Assembly (NCBI GenBank): GCA_023429785.1 | Contig: JAEZDD010000003.1 | Coordinates: 62,001 to 126,000, forward strand | Direction of reading: 5' to 3' | DNA from: Bacillota bacterium | GTDB lineage: Bacteria; Bacillota; Clostridia; Oscillospirales; Ruminococcaceae | DNA: 64,000 bases | Part shown: piece by piece, positions 25,876 to 34,518 of the stretch | Position numbering within the stretch: the stretch's first letter is position 1 | Layout: each line of letters begins with the position of its first letter | Notes under the pieces: generated by a model | Told to the model about the DNA's origin: nothing | Database searches by the model: none | Seen by the model: only the letters and a program-made list of their open reading frames with translations | Program-made: the position numbers and the translations under genes

Positions 25876-25936
25876 GCCTAGTTGGACTTACACAGACACA
25901 CTGGATAAACAACGCTCTGTAATTAAGCTACTTGGC
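25876..25936 (-). ncRNA. possible structured leader of the zinc-ribbon gene
   Basis: On the minus strand GCCAAGT (25936-25930) can pair with ACTAGGC (25882-25876) across one mismatch. The enclosed TTACAGA can pair with TCTGT-(GT)-AA, forming a nested stem about 30 nt before the start codon. No known riboswitch class matches by eye. Confidence 0.3.
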
Positions 25937-25940
25937 TTTA

Positions 25941-25966
25941 TCAAAACAGAATACCTTCGTATGCTG
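25941..25966 (-). terminator. weak terminator of the sigma-factor gene
   Basis: CAG-C-ATAC-GAAG-GTAT-T-CTG hairpin with one internal mismatch followed by TTTTG on the minus strand, just downstream of the stop codon. Confidence 0.55.
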
Positions 25967-25968
25967 TC

Positions 25969-26580
25969 TTAATTTGAAAAATTGTCTGCTCTCCAAACTG
26001 ATTTTAGCTTTCGTCTTACTCTTTGCATCGCATTATCCACTGCTTTAGTGGGGAGATTAAGCTGACGTGCCATTTGTTCGTATGTGGAGCCTGTAAGAAA
26101 CAATCGAAATATCTTCCATTCTTTTTCTGATAAGAGTTCTGAAATGCTTTTAAATATTTCCTGCAGTTTTTCTTTCTCAATCAAAATGCTTTCAGGAGTA
26201 ACTAAATTTAATTCGATTTCATTTTCAACTAGACTGGAGCTAATTTGCATGGAAATTTCTTTTTTATTGTTTTTTATAAGTGCAGTAATCATTTTGTTTG
26301 TTATACAAACATTCGCATAGGTGGAAAACTTCGTCCCTTGTTCTTTATCATAAGAAATTATTGCATTCAAAAGGCCCATTAGACCTTCCTGCATTAAATC
26401 CTCTGAATCAATGTTGAAATTTTTTCTGGCTTGTGCTTTATAACATATTAGCTTAGCATATCGTGAGATTAGGATACTTGTTGCAATCTTATTCGATGAA
26501 TACCGCGAAACCAGTTCTTCATCACTCAGGTTCATTAAATACTCAGTATTTTCATCATTCTGCAACGCAAATCCCACCAT
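25969..26580 (-). CDS. sigma-70 family factor, SigH (Spo0H)-like
   Basis: 203-aa sigma factor lacking region 1.1. Region 2 is about residues 15-100 (DSEDLMQEGLMGLLNAIISYDKE, FSTYANVCITNKMI). Region 4 at the C-terminus reads LSEKEWKIFRLFLTGSTYEQMARQLNLPTKAVDNAMQRVRRKL-like, where the VDNAxQRVRRKL ending is typical of sigma-H of sporulating Firmicutes. The central part is divergent (KKEISMQISSSL), so another alternative sigma factor is possible. It is monocistronic and does not have the usual sigH neighbours. Confidence 0.75.
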   Translation of the reverse strand: MVGFALQNDENTEYLMNLSDEELVSRYSSNKIATSILISRYAKLICYKAQARKNFNIDSEDLMQEGLMGLLNAIISYDKEQGTKFSTYANVCITNKMITALIKNNKKEISMQISSSLVENEIELNLVTPESILIEKEKLQEIFKSISELLSEKEWKIFRLFLTGSTYEQMARQLNLPTKAVDNAMQRVRRKLKSVWRADNFSN

Positions 26581-26706
26581 TCGAAATTGCTAGCAAGCTA
26601 ATCTTAACATCTTAATATGCTTTTGTCAAGCGTTTTTGTAAATTGGATTAAGTATTTCAATAAAATTATCAACATTATTCACAATTTTATGTGCAATTTT
26701 GACAAA

Positions 26707-28077
26707 TTAATCTCTCGTTACAGAGCGATAAGTGCTTTCCTTTGAAGTTCTTATATAGGCAATCAATGATTTTATTGGTTCGTCAATTTTTAAAAAAGCA
26801 TACGTCAGGAGTATTGGTGCTTTAAAAATGAAGCCAAAAATTGAGCCGAGGGGGACAGCGACACACCAAAGTGTAACAAGCTCAAGCTTTAAAGCGAATT
26901 TTGTATCGCCCGCACCTCTCAGAACCCCAACGATACTTGTTGCCGCTATTGAAATGAAAAAGACTATCACTGATGTTATAATTAAAAGATTTTCGGCTAG
27001 AGCCCTCGTTTGTGGCTCAATATTATAAATTGAAACAAACGGTTTTCTTAGCAGCAAAATCGTCAGAGACCCAACTGCTCCTAATATTATGCTCCACACC
27101 ATAAAGGTTGAGCCGGCATTTCTGGCACCTTCCAGGTTATTTTCACCGATTTTCTTCCCGACTATTACTGTTGCGGCGCTGGCGACACCGAATATAATAA
27201 TCGTCGCTAGCTGTTGAAGCACCATTGCAATTGAATTTGCCGCAAGAATTTCGTTCGAAAGCTTCCCGAGTATTGCCGCCTGAAGGGTTATTCCACATGA
27301 CCATGCCAGTTCATTCGCAACGACCGGAAGGCTGTATTTTACAAAATCAGCAGAAAGCCGTTTGTCCCTTTTAAATATATATTTCAAACTGAACTTCAGC
27401 TTTTTATCAATAAATCCAGCATAGATAAGCAATGCACAGAATTCAAAAATACGAGCGATAAGCGTGCCGAAAGCAGAGCCTCTTATTCCTAATGCCGGCG
27501 CACCTAGGTTCCCAAATATAAAAATCCAATTGAAAATAACGTTTATTACAAATGACATGGCACTGACAACAACCGAAACCTTAACTATTTCGACACTACG
27601 AATAATAGTGGCAAATGCAACGGTTATCCCAAAAAAGAAATATGAAAATGCAATGATTTTTAAAAATTTCACTGCCTCTGACAAAATTAACTGTCCTTCA
27701 GCTGTATCTGTTTTAATATAAAATGACATGATTTGCTCCGGAAAAATAAAAACGGAAACAGACAATATTAATGAGGATATTATCGCGATACGAAGGACTA
27801 TCCCTATTACTCTTCGGACAGCCTCCATATTCCCTTTTCCATAATACTGTGAGGCAAGAACAGAGCCGCCGCCGGCTAGCCCGAAAACGAGCAGCTGGAA
27901 CACAAACCCCGGCTGATTAGCCTGTGCACTTGCTGAAAGCTGAATATCACCCATGCGTCCCAGCATTATTGTATCCGTCATGGATACACCAAAAACAATC
28001 AAATTCTGTAACGCAACCGGAACCGTTATCGCCAGCACAGTTGCGTAAAATGCCCTTTCGGTAATAAATTTTTTCAC
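26707..28077 (-). CDS. MATE family efflux transporter
   Basis: 456-aa multidrug and toxin extrusion (NorM/DinF-like) transporter with about 12 membrane segments in two related halves. The opening AFYATVLAITVPVALQNLIVFGVSMTDTIMLG-like block is characteristic, with a second-half equivalent at VKYSLPVVANELAWSCGIT. It exports drugs or metabolites using Na+ or H+ gradients; the substrate cannot be predicted. It starts with GTG preceded by AAGGAG at good spacing. Confidence 0.93.
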   Translation of the reverse strand: MKKFITERAFYATVLAITVPVALQNLIVFGVSMTDTIMLGRMGDIQLSASAQANQPGFVFQLLVFGLAGGGSVLASQYYGKGNMEAVRRVIGIVLRIAIISSLILSVSVFIFPEQIMSFYIKTDTAEGQLILSEAVKFLKIIAFSYFFFGITVAFATIIRSVEIVKVSVVVSAMSFVINVIFNWIFIFGNLGAPALGIRGSAFGTLIARIFEFCALLIYAGFIDKKLKFSLKYIFKRDKRLSADFVKYSLPVVANELAWSCGITLQAAILGKLSNEILAANSIAMVLQQLATIIIFGVASAATVIVGKKIGENNLEGARNAGSTFMVWSIILGAVGSLTILLLRKPFVSIYNIEPQTRALAENLLIITSVIVFFISIAATSIVGVLRGAGDTKFALKLELVTLWCVAVPLGSIFGFIFKAPILLTYAFLKIDEPIKSLIAYIRTSKESTYRSVTRD

Positions 28078-28096
28078 TTTAATACTCCTTATTTCA

Positions 28097-28130
28097 CAAA
28101 AAACAGCTTCTGAAAAAACGTCAGAAGCTA
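28097..28130 (-). terminator. terminator of corA-fumB
   Basis: AGCTTCTGA / TCAGAAGCT stem (28105-28129) followed on the minus strand by GTTTTTTG. Confidence 0.85.
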
Positions 28131-28164
28131 TTCGTAAATTGTTAAAATCATACTGATGCTTAAA

Positions 28165-28722
28165 TCATTTCTTAGTATATTTTTCTCTTCCCTCTTTAAA
28201 AATATCCCTTCCGAAGCAATCATTCGCAACAACTAAAGGGAATTTTTCAAAATAGAGCCTTTTAACCGATTCGCAGCCTAAATCTTCGAAGGCAACAACT
28301 TCACAGCTTTTAATACAATTGCAGGCAAGTGCCCCGGCACCACCGATAGCACATAGGTAAACCGACTTGTTTCTAACAATTGCATCTATTACCGGCTGAC
28401 TTCTCTCACCCTTCCCTATCATCCCGCCAAGACCTAGGTCAAGTAAACGGGGCGCAAACCTGTCCATTCTCCCTGAAGTGGTTGGTCCGCATGAGCCGAT
28501 TGACTTGCCCACGGGGGCGGGGGTAGGCCCGGCGTAGTATATAACGGCGTTTCTGATTTCAATAGGAAGTTCCACACCATTATTCAAAAGACTCTCAAAA
28601 CGCTTGTGAGCGGCGTCACGGGCAGTATATACATATCCTGTTAATAGAATTTTTTCGCCTATATGTAATAATTGTGAAGCGTGCTTTAGCTCAGCACTGC
28701 TTATCTCAATAATTTCTGACAT
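28165..28722 (-). CDS. class I fumarate hydratase / L(+)-tartrate dehydratase, beta subunit
   Basis: About 185 aa, the C-terminal or beta module of iron-sulfur fumarases: LTGYVYTARDAAHKRF, YYAGPTPAPVGKSIGSCGPTTSGRMD and GKGERSQPVIDA are its hallmark blocks. It should convert fumarate to malate only together with the [4Fe-4S]-carrying alpha subunit, which is normally the gene immediately upstream. Here the upstream neighbour is corA instead. The ATG at 28722 has AGAGGT at good spacing and avoids a 26-bp overlap with corA that the longer reading frame would need. Confidence 0.9.
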   Translation of the reverse strand: MSEIIEISSAELKHASQLLHIGEKILLTGYVYTARDAAHKRFESLLNNGVELPIEIRNAVIYYAGPTPAPVGKSIGSCGPTTSGRMDRFAPRLLDLGLGGMIGKGERSQPVIDAIVRNKSVYLCAIGGAGALACNCIKSCEVVAFEDLGCESVKRLYFEKFPLVVANDCFGRDIFKEGREKYTKK

Positions 28723-28738
28723 AAAAACCTCTGAAAAT

Positions 28739-29662
28739 TCACTTGTTATTTTTAAGCAACACAAACGCTGTAATTACAGTTGTTGCTATTGAAAGCGTGA
28801 TTGGGACCCATGTATATGGCAAAGGAAGGTCGATAACATTCATGCCATAAAAGCTTGTAATAATTGTTGGAATAGCCATTAATATTGTTATAATAGTGAG
28901 ACGTTTCATTACATCATTAACATTATTCGATATGATTGACGCATAGGCATCCATTACTCCGGACAAAATACCCGAGTAAATGTTACACATCTCCATTGCC
29001 TGCTTAACCTCAATCAATACGTCCTCAAGTAAATCCTGGTCGTCCTCATAAAGCTTAATTACTCGTCCTCTTAGGATTTTTTCAAGCGTTATCTCATCAG
29101 CTTTAAGCGAGGTTGAGAAGAATACCAGAGATTTTTCTAGACCTAGAAGCTGAATAAGCTCCTTATTTTTCATGGAGCCGTGAAGCTGCTTTTCAAGGGC
29201 GCTCGAAATCTTGTCAATTTGTTTTAGACACTGTAAAAAACGAGTGGCTAGGCGCAAAAGCAAAAGCAATACAAACTGGGTTTTTAAATGAGTCTGAACA
29301 TTTTTTATCAGCCCGCTCGCCATTTCTGAAATCACAATACTCTCTTTAAGCGAAATTGTGAAAACATTCTCTTTTGTTAAAACGATGCCCATTGGCATTG
29401 TTGAATATGTGATTGTATTTTCCGCTTGCTTTTCAACAATAGGACCATCGACAATCACCAGCGTCTGATTTTCTTCAAGCTCGACACGTGAAGACTCCTC
29501 TTCGTCAAGTGAAGAACGAACAAATCCATGGTCAAGACCATATTCGTTAATTAGTTTTTTAATTTCTTCATCTGTCGGCTCAACAGCAGAAACCCAACAG
29601 CCTGCTTCAATGTTATCTATTTCAATAACAACATTGTTGATAGTTTTGTAATAATTAATCAT
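28739..29662 (-). CDS. corA: CorA-type divalent metal (Mg2+) transporter
   Basis: 307-aa CorA-family channel. A large cytoplasmic N-terminal domain is followed by two membrane helices at the end. The selectivity signature YGMN sits between them, in SFYGMNVIDLPLPY. The loop is of the shorter Clostridial kind. It probably brings in Mg2+ (or Co2+/Ni2+). The ATG at 29662 has GAAAGG 8 nt upstream; the upstream GTG overlaps that site. It is preceded by a promoter and a 12-codon leader ORF. Confidence 0.92.
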   Translation of the reverse strand: MINYYKTINNVVIEIDNIEAGCWVSAVEPTDEEIKKLINEYGLDHGFVRSSLDEEESSRVELEENQTLVIVDGPIVEKQAENTITYSTMPMGIVLTKENVFTISLKESIVISEMASGLIKNVQTHLKTQFVLLLLLRLATRFLQCLKQIDKISSALEKQLHGSMKNKELIQLLGLEKSLVFFSTSLKADEITLEKILRGRVIKLYEDDQDLLEDVLIEVKQAMEMCNIYSGILSGVMDAYASIISNNVNDVMKRLTIITILMAIPTIITSFYGMNVIDLPLPYTWVPITLSIATTVITAFVLLKNNK

Positions 29663-29707
29663 AATTTTCACCTTTCTAGCTAAGGCAAAAATTAAAATTC
29701 GCCCTCG

Positions 29708-29746
29708 CTAAGTTATTTTCAGCTTCCCATTAGGGTAGGGGCTCAT
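29708..29746 (-). CDS. putative 12-aa leader peptide upstream of corA
   Basis: ATG at 29746 to TAG at 29708 encodes MSPYPNGKLKIT. GGAGGTG lies 4 nt before the ATG, a stronger ribosome-binding site than that of corA itself. The 3' end of the ORF overlaps a 10-bp imperfect stem (TAGCGAGGGC with GCCTTAGCTA) that ends just before the corA Shine-Dalgarno. Pro codons at positions 3 and 5 recall the Pro-rich leader MgtL of enterobacterial mgtA; homology is not implied. Confidence 0.5.
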   Translation of the reverse strand: MSPYPNGKLKIT

Positions 29747-29789
29747 ATTACACCTCCACAAAAATTTTGTCTATATGTATGACCTTAAA

Positions 29790-29818
29790 ATTATATCACC
29801 AAAAATGAAATATTACAA
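29790..29818 (-). promoter_or_regulatory. sigma-A promoter of the corA leader
   Basis: Minus strand: TTGTAA, 17 nt, consensus TATAAT with TGA directly before it (extended -10). The predicted leader is about 120 nt. Confidence 0.8.
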
Positions 29819-29889
29819 TATATTTTAAATCATTTTGTAAGATATATTCTATTTTTATAAATTTTCACAATTGACATTGGGTTAAACCA

Positions 29890-29922
29890 TAAAAAAATGC
29901 CTTAACTTTTAATTAAGGCATT
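29890..29922 (-). terminator. terminator of ftsZ
   Basis: ATGCCTTAA with its complement around an ATTAAAAG-type loop (29897-29921), followed on the minus strand by TTTTTTTAT. Confidence 0.88.
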
Positions 29923-29928
29923 TTGATA

Positions 29929-31038
29929 TTAGAAGTTTTGTTCTCGTCTTTTAATTATTTCAAAAATATCATCATAATACTCGGAAGAATTAAGCGAAAC
30001 CTTTGGCGAAGCCGTGCTGCTTGACGAATTAGTTGTTGCACCAACAGCCACCGGAGATTTAACTGTTCCTGTTGCCGAATATGGAACCTCAAAATCAGCG
30101 GCAATTACCGTTACGCTTATTTCATCCTGGGCATTATTCATATATGAGGCACCGAATATGATTTCAACATCAGGAGCAGCGGCAGCCTGAATAATACTGG
30201 CGACATCGTTGACCTCATCAATGAGAATATCATCTGATGCGACAATGTTCACTAAAAGTCTTCTGGCGCCCTTGATTGATGTTTCAAGAAGCGGACTTGA
30301 GATAACCTGCTTTGTTGCCTCGGAAACCTTGTCCTTCCCCTGTCCGTGGCCTATTGCCATGTGAGCATAGCCGGCATCCTTCATTATTGTTGAAACGTCG
30401 GCAAAATCAAGATTAATGAAGCCTTCGTTCAATATCAAATCAGAAATACTTTTAACTCCAAGCTTTAAAACATCATCTGCTAAAGCGAAGGATTGACGCA
30501 TTGTCAGCTTCAAATCATTCGATAAAAGCTTTTCGTTCGGAATAACTATCAGAGAATCAACATTCTTTAAAAGCTCGTCAATTCCATTTTCAGCCTGAGC
30601 CATTTTCTTTGGGCCTTCAAACTTAAAGGGCTTTGTCACAACCGCAACGGTAAGAACGCCTAGCTCTTTAGCTATTTCAGCAACGACGGGAGCGGCACCT
30701 GTTCCGGTTCCTCCGCCCATTCCGGCTGTAATGAATATCATGTTTGCGCCTCTTATTGCCTCAGCGACTTCATCTCTGCTCTCCTGAGCTGAGCCCTCGC
30801 CAACCTCCGGCTTTCCCCCCGCACCAAGTCCGTGAGTGAGCTTTGCACCAATCTGAATTTTTTCAGTAGCAAGCGATCTATTTAAAGCCTGAGCATCTGT
30901 GTTAATAGATATATAATCAATATTTTCTATTCCGGCTGTTACCATGCAGTTCAGCGCGTTACCTCCGCCACCGCCAACACCTACAACTTTAATCTTAACC
31001 TCTCCGATAGCAGGTGTATCATAAGAAAATACTGCCAT
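29929..31038 (-). CDS. ftsZ: cell division GTPase FtsZ
   Basis: 369-aa tubulin homologue forming the Z-ring. GTP-binding motifs: GVGGGGGNALNCM (about 21-33) and GGGTGTGAAPVVAEIA (about 107-122). The T7-loop region NLDFADVSTIMKDAG contacts the next subunit. A short linker of about 30 residues leads to the C-terminal peptide DDIFEIIKRRE, which departs from the common D-I-P-x-F-L-R core. It ends the dcw cluster, but ftsA is missing between ftsQ and ftsZ. GGAGGA precedes the ATG. Confidence 0.98.
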   Translation of the reverse strand: MAVFSYDTPAIGEVKIKVVGVGGGGGNALNCMVTAGIENIDYISINTDAQALNRSLATEKIQIGAKLTHGLGAGGKPEVGEGSAQESRDEVAEAIRGANMIFITAGMGGGTGTGAAPVVAEIAKELGVLTVAVVTKPFKFEGPKKMAQAENGIDELLKNVDSLIVIPNEKLLSNDLKLTMRQSFALADDVLKLGVKSISDLILNEGFINLDFADVSTIMKDAGYAHMAIGHGQGKDKVSEATKQVISSPLLETSIKGARRLLVNIVASDDILIDEVNDVASIIQAAAAPDVEIIFGASYMNNAQDEISVTVIAADFEVPYSATGTVKSPVAVGATTNSSSSTASPKVSLNSSEYYDDIFEIIKRREQNF

Positions 31039-31164
31039 TTGAACGTCCTCCTATATATTATTTTTCCACAATTCATTATAAATACATATTATTATACTAG
31101 CATACTTTAAAGTTAATATCAAGTAAATTTTTAATTTAGAACAGATTTTTTAATGGTATAATTT

Positions 31165-31196
31165 AACAATATTATTGATTTTTCGATAATATTGTT
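31165..31196 (-). terminator. A+T-rich hairpin between ftsQ and ftsZ
   Basis: A perfect 11-bp inverted repeat, AACAATATTAT with its complement around a 10-nt loop, just after the ftsQ stop. The U-run is weak, so it may only partly separate ftsZ from the upstream cluster. Confidence 0.5.
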
Positions 31197-31209
31197 CGCT
31201 ATTAGTTTA

Positions 31210-32025
31210 TTAACTCCCAGCATCGCCTTTTTTTATAACTGAGGCGGAGCCTTCACCCCTCATTATTATTGTTCCCTCAAAATCAGGGGAGATATTTTTT
31301 TCAACAATTTGCTGAATAAAGGTGATTTTATATTTTAAATCCAGAGAGCTACCCAGCTGAATATTAATCTTATTTTTATATTTTAGCTTAATATTCAGTC
31401 TGTCGGTAATATCTATTTCTGATATTCCCTTGAATTGAAGACCTTCGGCATCTGAAAAAATTTCGTTGACAATACTTTCCTTGTTCTCATCCATAGATTT
31501 CAGCTGAGAACCCAGTGAGCAGTCCTTTGGCTCAAAGCCAATTATTGTGCATAGGTTGTCCTTAGCTGACGAAAGGTTGTCCTCGATTATCTTCCCGGCT
31601 ACACTGACAACAAAATACTGACCGTTATACTGGATATTAGCGGCAGGGACGCTAGGCTCAACTGTTATCTTTAGTTCAGAGGGGAGACTTCTCTGAATAT
31701 GTATTGTATTAACATTAGCTAGGCTTTTTTCCGCTTTATCCTCTAATGCCTTAATGTCAAGTCTGAATAGATTATCACCCTTTTTTACCCCCAGGGCGTC
31801 GATAAGCTGCTCCTCGCTATATGGTGAATTCCCGACTATGCTAAACTTATCTATTCTAAAAAAAACTGTCAGCGAAAGCACCACAATGGTAGTCAGGATT
31901 AGTAAGAAAATCATCACATAGTATAGAAAAAGATTCCTTTTCCGCTTTTTTCTCCGGCTCCCTTGTGGGCTTCGTTGATTATTATATTTATCTATTTTTG
32001 AATACGTTTTTACTACATCCCTCAT
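31210..32025 (-). CDS. ftsQ: cell division protein FtsQ/DivIB
   Basis: 271-aa bitopic membrane protein. A very basic cytoplasmic tail (residues 1-30, RRKKRKR) is followed by one membrane helix (about 33-55). Then comes a POTRA domain (about 57-125, IDKFSIVGNSPYSEEQLIDAL, then SLPSELKITVEPSVPAANI) and a beta domain. It links FtsL/DivIC to the septal synthase FtsW-FtsI. It is placed between murA and ftsZ in the dcw cluster, 19 bp after murA. Confidence 0.93.
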   Translation of the reverse strand: MRDVVKTYSKIDKYNNQRSPQGSRRKKRKRNLFLYYVMIFLLILTTIVVLSLTVFFRIDKFSIVGNSPYSEEQLIDALGVKKGDNLFRLDIKALEDKAEKSLANVNTIHIQRSLPSELKITVEPSVPAANIQYNGQYFVVSVAGKIIEDNLSSAKDNLCTIIGFEPKDCSLGSQLKSMDENKESIVNEIFSDAEGLQFKGISEIDITDRLNIKLKYKNKINIQLGSSLDLKYKITFIQQIVEKNISPDFEGTIIMRGEGSASVIKKGDAGS

Positions 32026-32044
32026 AAAAATAGCCTTTCTTTTT

Positions 32045-33298
32045 TTAAATCCTTTGTATTTTCGCCCCTATTAAACCGAAATTTTTCTCTATTAATTCAT
32101 ACCCTCTGTCAATATGCTTTATTTCGCTGATTGAAGTGACTCCCTCGGCGCAAATTCCGGCGAGTACCAGTGCCGCTCCGCCTCTTAAATCGGTCGCCTG
32201 AACCTGAGTTCCATAAAGCGTGGGAACACCCTCGATTATTGCAACCTTCCCCTCAACCTTAATATTGGCGCCCATTCGCATCAGCTCGCCGGCATGCTTA
32301 TATCTGTTTTCAAATATATTTTCAACGATGACGCTGGTTCCCTTCGCTTTACAAAGGCACGCCATTATTATTGCCTGAACATCGGTCGGGAAGCCCGGAT
32401 AAGGCATTGTCCGAATTTTATCAACACAGACAAGCGGTCTTTTCGCATTGATATAGATTTTATCCGAATAGTTATAGAGTGAACAACCCATTTCCTCAAA
32501 TATGGGGGTAACTGATTGCAGATCGGTATGTCTGACCTTGTCAAGAGTGAGCTCGCCGCTTGTTATTGCTGCCGCGCCAAGATAGGTTGCCGCAACAATT
32601 CTGTCCGGCATTACCTCAAATTCACAGCCACTAAGCTCATTCACACCAGTGATATAAATTGTGCTTTCTCCAAAGCCACGGATTTTTGCACCACAGGCAT
32701 TCAAAAAGTTCGCTAAATCTATAATTTCAGGTTCTCTCGCTGCATTTCTTATTTCTGTTTCACCACTCGCCAGCACAGCGGCGAGCATAATATTCTCTGT
32801 CGCGCCAACGGATGGGAAGGAAAGTGAAATTGTCGCGCCCTTTATCTGATTAGGCACAGAGCAATCTAAATAACCATAATCTTCTTTTATAATAACGCCC
32901 ATTTGTTTTAGGGCGGCAATATGCATATCAATAGGTCGTGGCCCCAATTCACAGCCACCGGGGAATGACAGCCTGCATTTCCCGAGTCTTCCGAGTATTG
33001 CACCTAAAAAAACAATCGAGGACCTCATTTCTCTCATCAGGTCATCGGGAACTTCAAAATTCGATAATGCCGAGGTATCAACAATCACGCTGTCGTTCTC
33101 CCTGATACACTTGCAACCAAGATATGATAAAATTCTACAAGCTGCAAAAACGTCCGACAGCCTAGGACAATTATGTAGCACTGTTGAAGTTTTCCCGAGT
33201 ATTGTTGCTGCGAGTAGTGGAAGCGCGCTGTTTTTTGCGCCCTGGACTTTTATTTCTCCCGAAACTTTAGTACCACCTTCTATCACCAACTTCTGCAT
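32045..33298 (-). CDS. murA: UDP-N-acetylglucosamine 1-carboxyvinyltransferase
   Basis: 417-aa EPSP-synthase-fold enzyme for the first committed step of peptidoglycan synthesis (enolpyruvyl transfer to UDP-GlcNAc). The catalytic Lys lies in VQGAKNSALPLLAAT, and the active-site Cys in FPGGCELGPRPIDMH, so it should be fosfomycin-sensitive by that residue. Further blocks include FPTDVQA and the C-terminal DRGYE. It occupies the dcw place where many Firmicutes carry murB. Confidence 0.97.
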   Translation of the reverse strand: MQKLVIEGGTKVSGEIKVQGAKNSALPLLAATILGKTSTVLHNCPRLSDVFAACRILSYLGCKCIRENDSVIVDTSALSNFEVPDDLMREMRSSIVFLGAILGRLGKCRLSFPGGCELGPRPIDMHIAALKQMGVIIKEDYGYLDCSVPNQIKGATISLSFPSVGATENIMLAAVLASGETEIRNAAREPEIIDLANFLNACGAKIRGFGESTIYITGVNELSGCEFEVMPDRIVAATYLGAAAITSGELTLDKVRHTDLQSVTPIFEEMGCSLYNYSDKIYINAKRPLVCVDKIRTMPYPGFPTDVQAIIMACLCKAKGTSVIVENIFENRYKHAGELMRMGANIKVEGKVAIIEGVPTLYGTQVQATDLRGGAALVLAGICAEGVTSISEIKHIDRGYELIEKNFGLIGAKIQRI

Positions 33299-33393
33299 AG
33301 CATTGCACTCCTTCTATTAGCATTTACATGACATATTATGCTGATAGAGGAAAAGTGGTGAATGTTTTCTGCTACACCTTGTCCTTTAAAAAA

Positions 33394-34518
33394 TTATATT
33401 AATTTGCTTATTATTTTATAAATTCTGTCATTTGTATTTGAAATCGCCAGTTTTTTTGCATTCTTTGAAAGTGCATTAAGCTTGTCTGGATTTTCACAAA
33501 GTTCCTTAACTGTCTTGATTAAAAGCTCGCTTGTTAAATTCTTCTGTTCTATTACTATTGCCGCGCCGGCTTTTTCAAGAACCATTCCGTTATGATACTG
33601 GTGATTGCCGGCAACAATTGGTGATGGTATTAAAATCGAGCCGCGTCCCATGCTTTGAAGCTCGTATAGTGAGTTCGCCCCACATCTGCTTATTACCAAA
33701 TCCGCCGCCGCCATACAGGTCGGCATATTATCTATATATTCCTTAACTATTAATCTTTTATTGTTTTTCAAATCGACGCCCTTTGATTCAACGTCAGCAA
33801 CAAAAGTGTCCTTCCCCATTCCGCCATAGCTGTGAATGTGATTGACCACAAGATTACCGTCATACCAAGCCATTAGGTCAGCGACGGTTTCATTTATTCT
33901 TCCCGCCCCAAGACTCCCGCCGGTTGAAAGGATACATATTTCATTATCAAGCCCTAGCTCTTTTCTCGCCTTTTCTTTTGAAATATTATTAAAGCCGCTT
34001 CGCACAGGCAGCCCGGTGACTGTTGACTTTAGCTTTGCGTTCTTATCCATATATTTTTTTGCTTCCGCAACAGTCAGCAAAACCTTGTCAACGTACTTTG
34101 AGAGAAGCTTTGTTGTCACGCCGGGGAAGGCATTCTGCTCGTGTATCAGAGTTTTTATCCCCATTCTTGCTGCTTTTATGAGGATTGGTCCGCTGACATA
34201 TCCCCCTGTCCCTATAACAAGGTCAGGCTTGAATTCTTCAATTATCTCCTTCGAGCGCTTCCCCGCACTTAAAAGATAATATGCCGCTGTTATGTTTTTC
34301 TTTATATTTTCCAGGTTTAATTTCCTTTGAAAGCCACGGACTTTAATCGGGACAAAGTCATAGCCGGCTTTTGGGATTAATGTTGCCTCAAGCCCGAAGG
34401 GAGTTCCCGCAAAGAGAAATTTTGCGTCCGGATGCTTTTCTTTAATTATTTCGGCAATAGCCAGCGCAGGATTGACGTGTCCAGCTGTTCCGCCGCCGGC
34501 GAGTAAAACTTTAAGCAT
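33394..34518 (-). CDS. murG: UDP-GlcNAc:lipid I N-acetylglucosaminyltransferase
   Basis: 374-aa GT28 glycosyltransferase that turns lipid I into lipid II at the inner membrane face. N-terminal glycine-rich loop GGGTAGHVNPALA (about 7-19), second loop TGGSLGAGRIN, donor-site SRCGANSLYEL. It follows ftsW in the usual dcw order, and the whole ftsW-murG gap is leader-repeat copy C, which also supplies its Shine-Dalgarno (AGAAAGGA, start 12 nt on). Confidence 0.97.
   Translation of the reverse strand: MLKVLLAGGGTAGHVNPALAIAEIIKEKHPDAKFLFAGTPFGLEATLIPKAGYDFVPIKVRGFQRKLNLENIKKNITAAYYLLSAGKRSKEIIEEFKPDLVIGTGGYVSGPILIKAARMGIKTLIHEQNAFPGVTTKLLSKYVDKVLLTVAEAKKYMDKNAKLKSTVTGLPVRSGFNNISKEKARKELGLDNEICILSTGGSLGAGRINETVADLMAWYDGNLVVNHIHSYGGMGKDTFVADVESKGVDLKNNKRLIVKEYIDNMPTCMAAADLVISRCGANSLYELQSMGRGSILIPSPIVAGNHQYHNGMVLEKAGAAIVIEQKNLTSELLIKTVKELCENPDKLNALSKNAKKLAISNTNDRIYKIISKLI

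Noticed and set aside
29663..29789. M-box magnesium riboswitch upstream of corA
   Set aside because: The conserved M-box segments are not recognisable and the leader is too short for a complete one.
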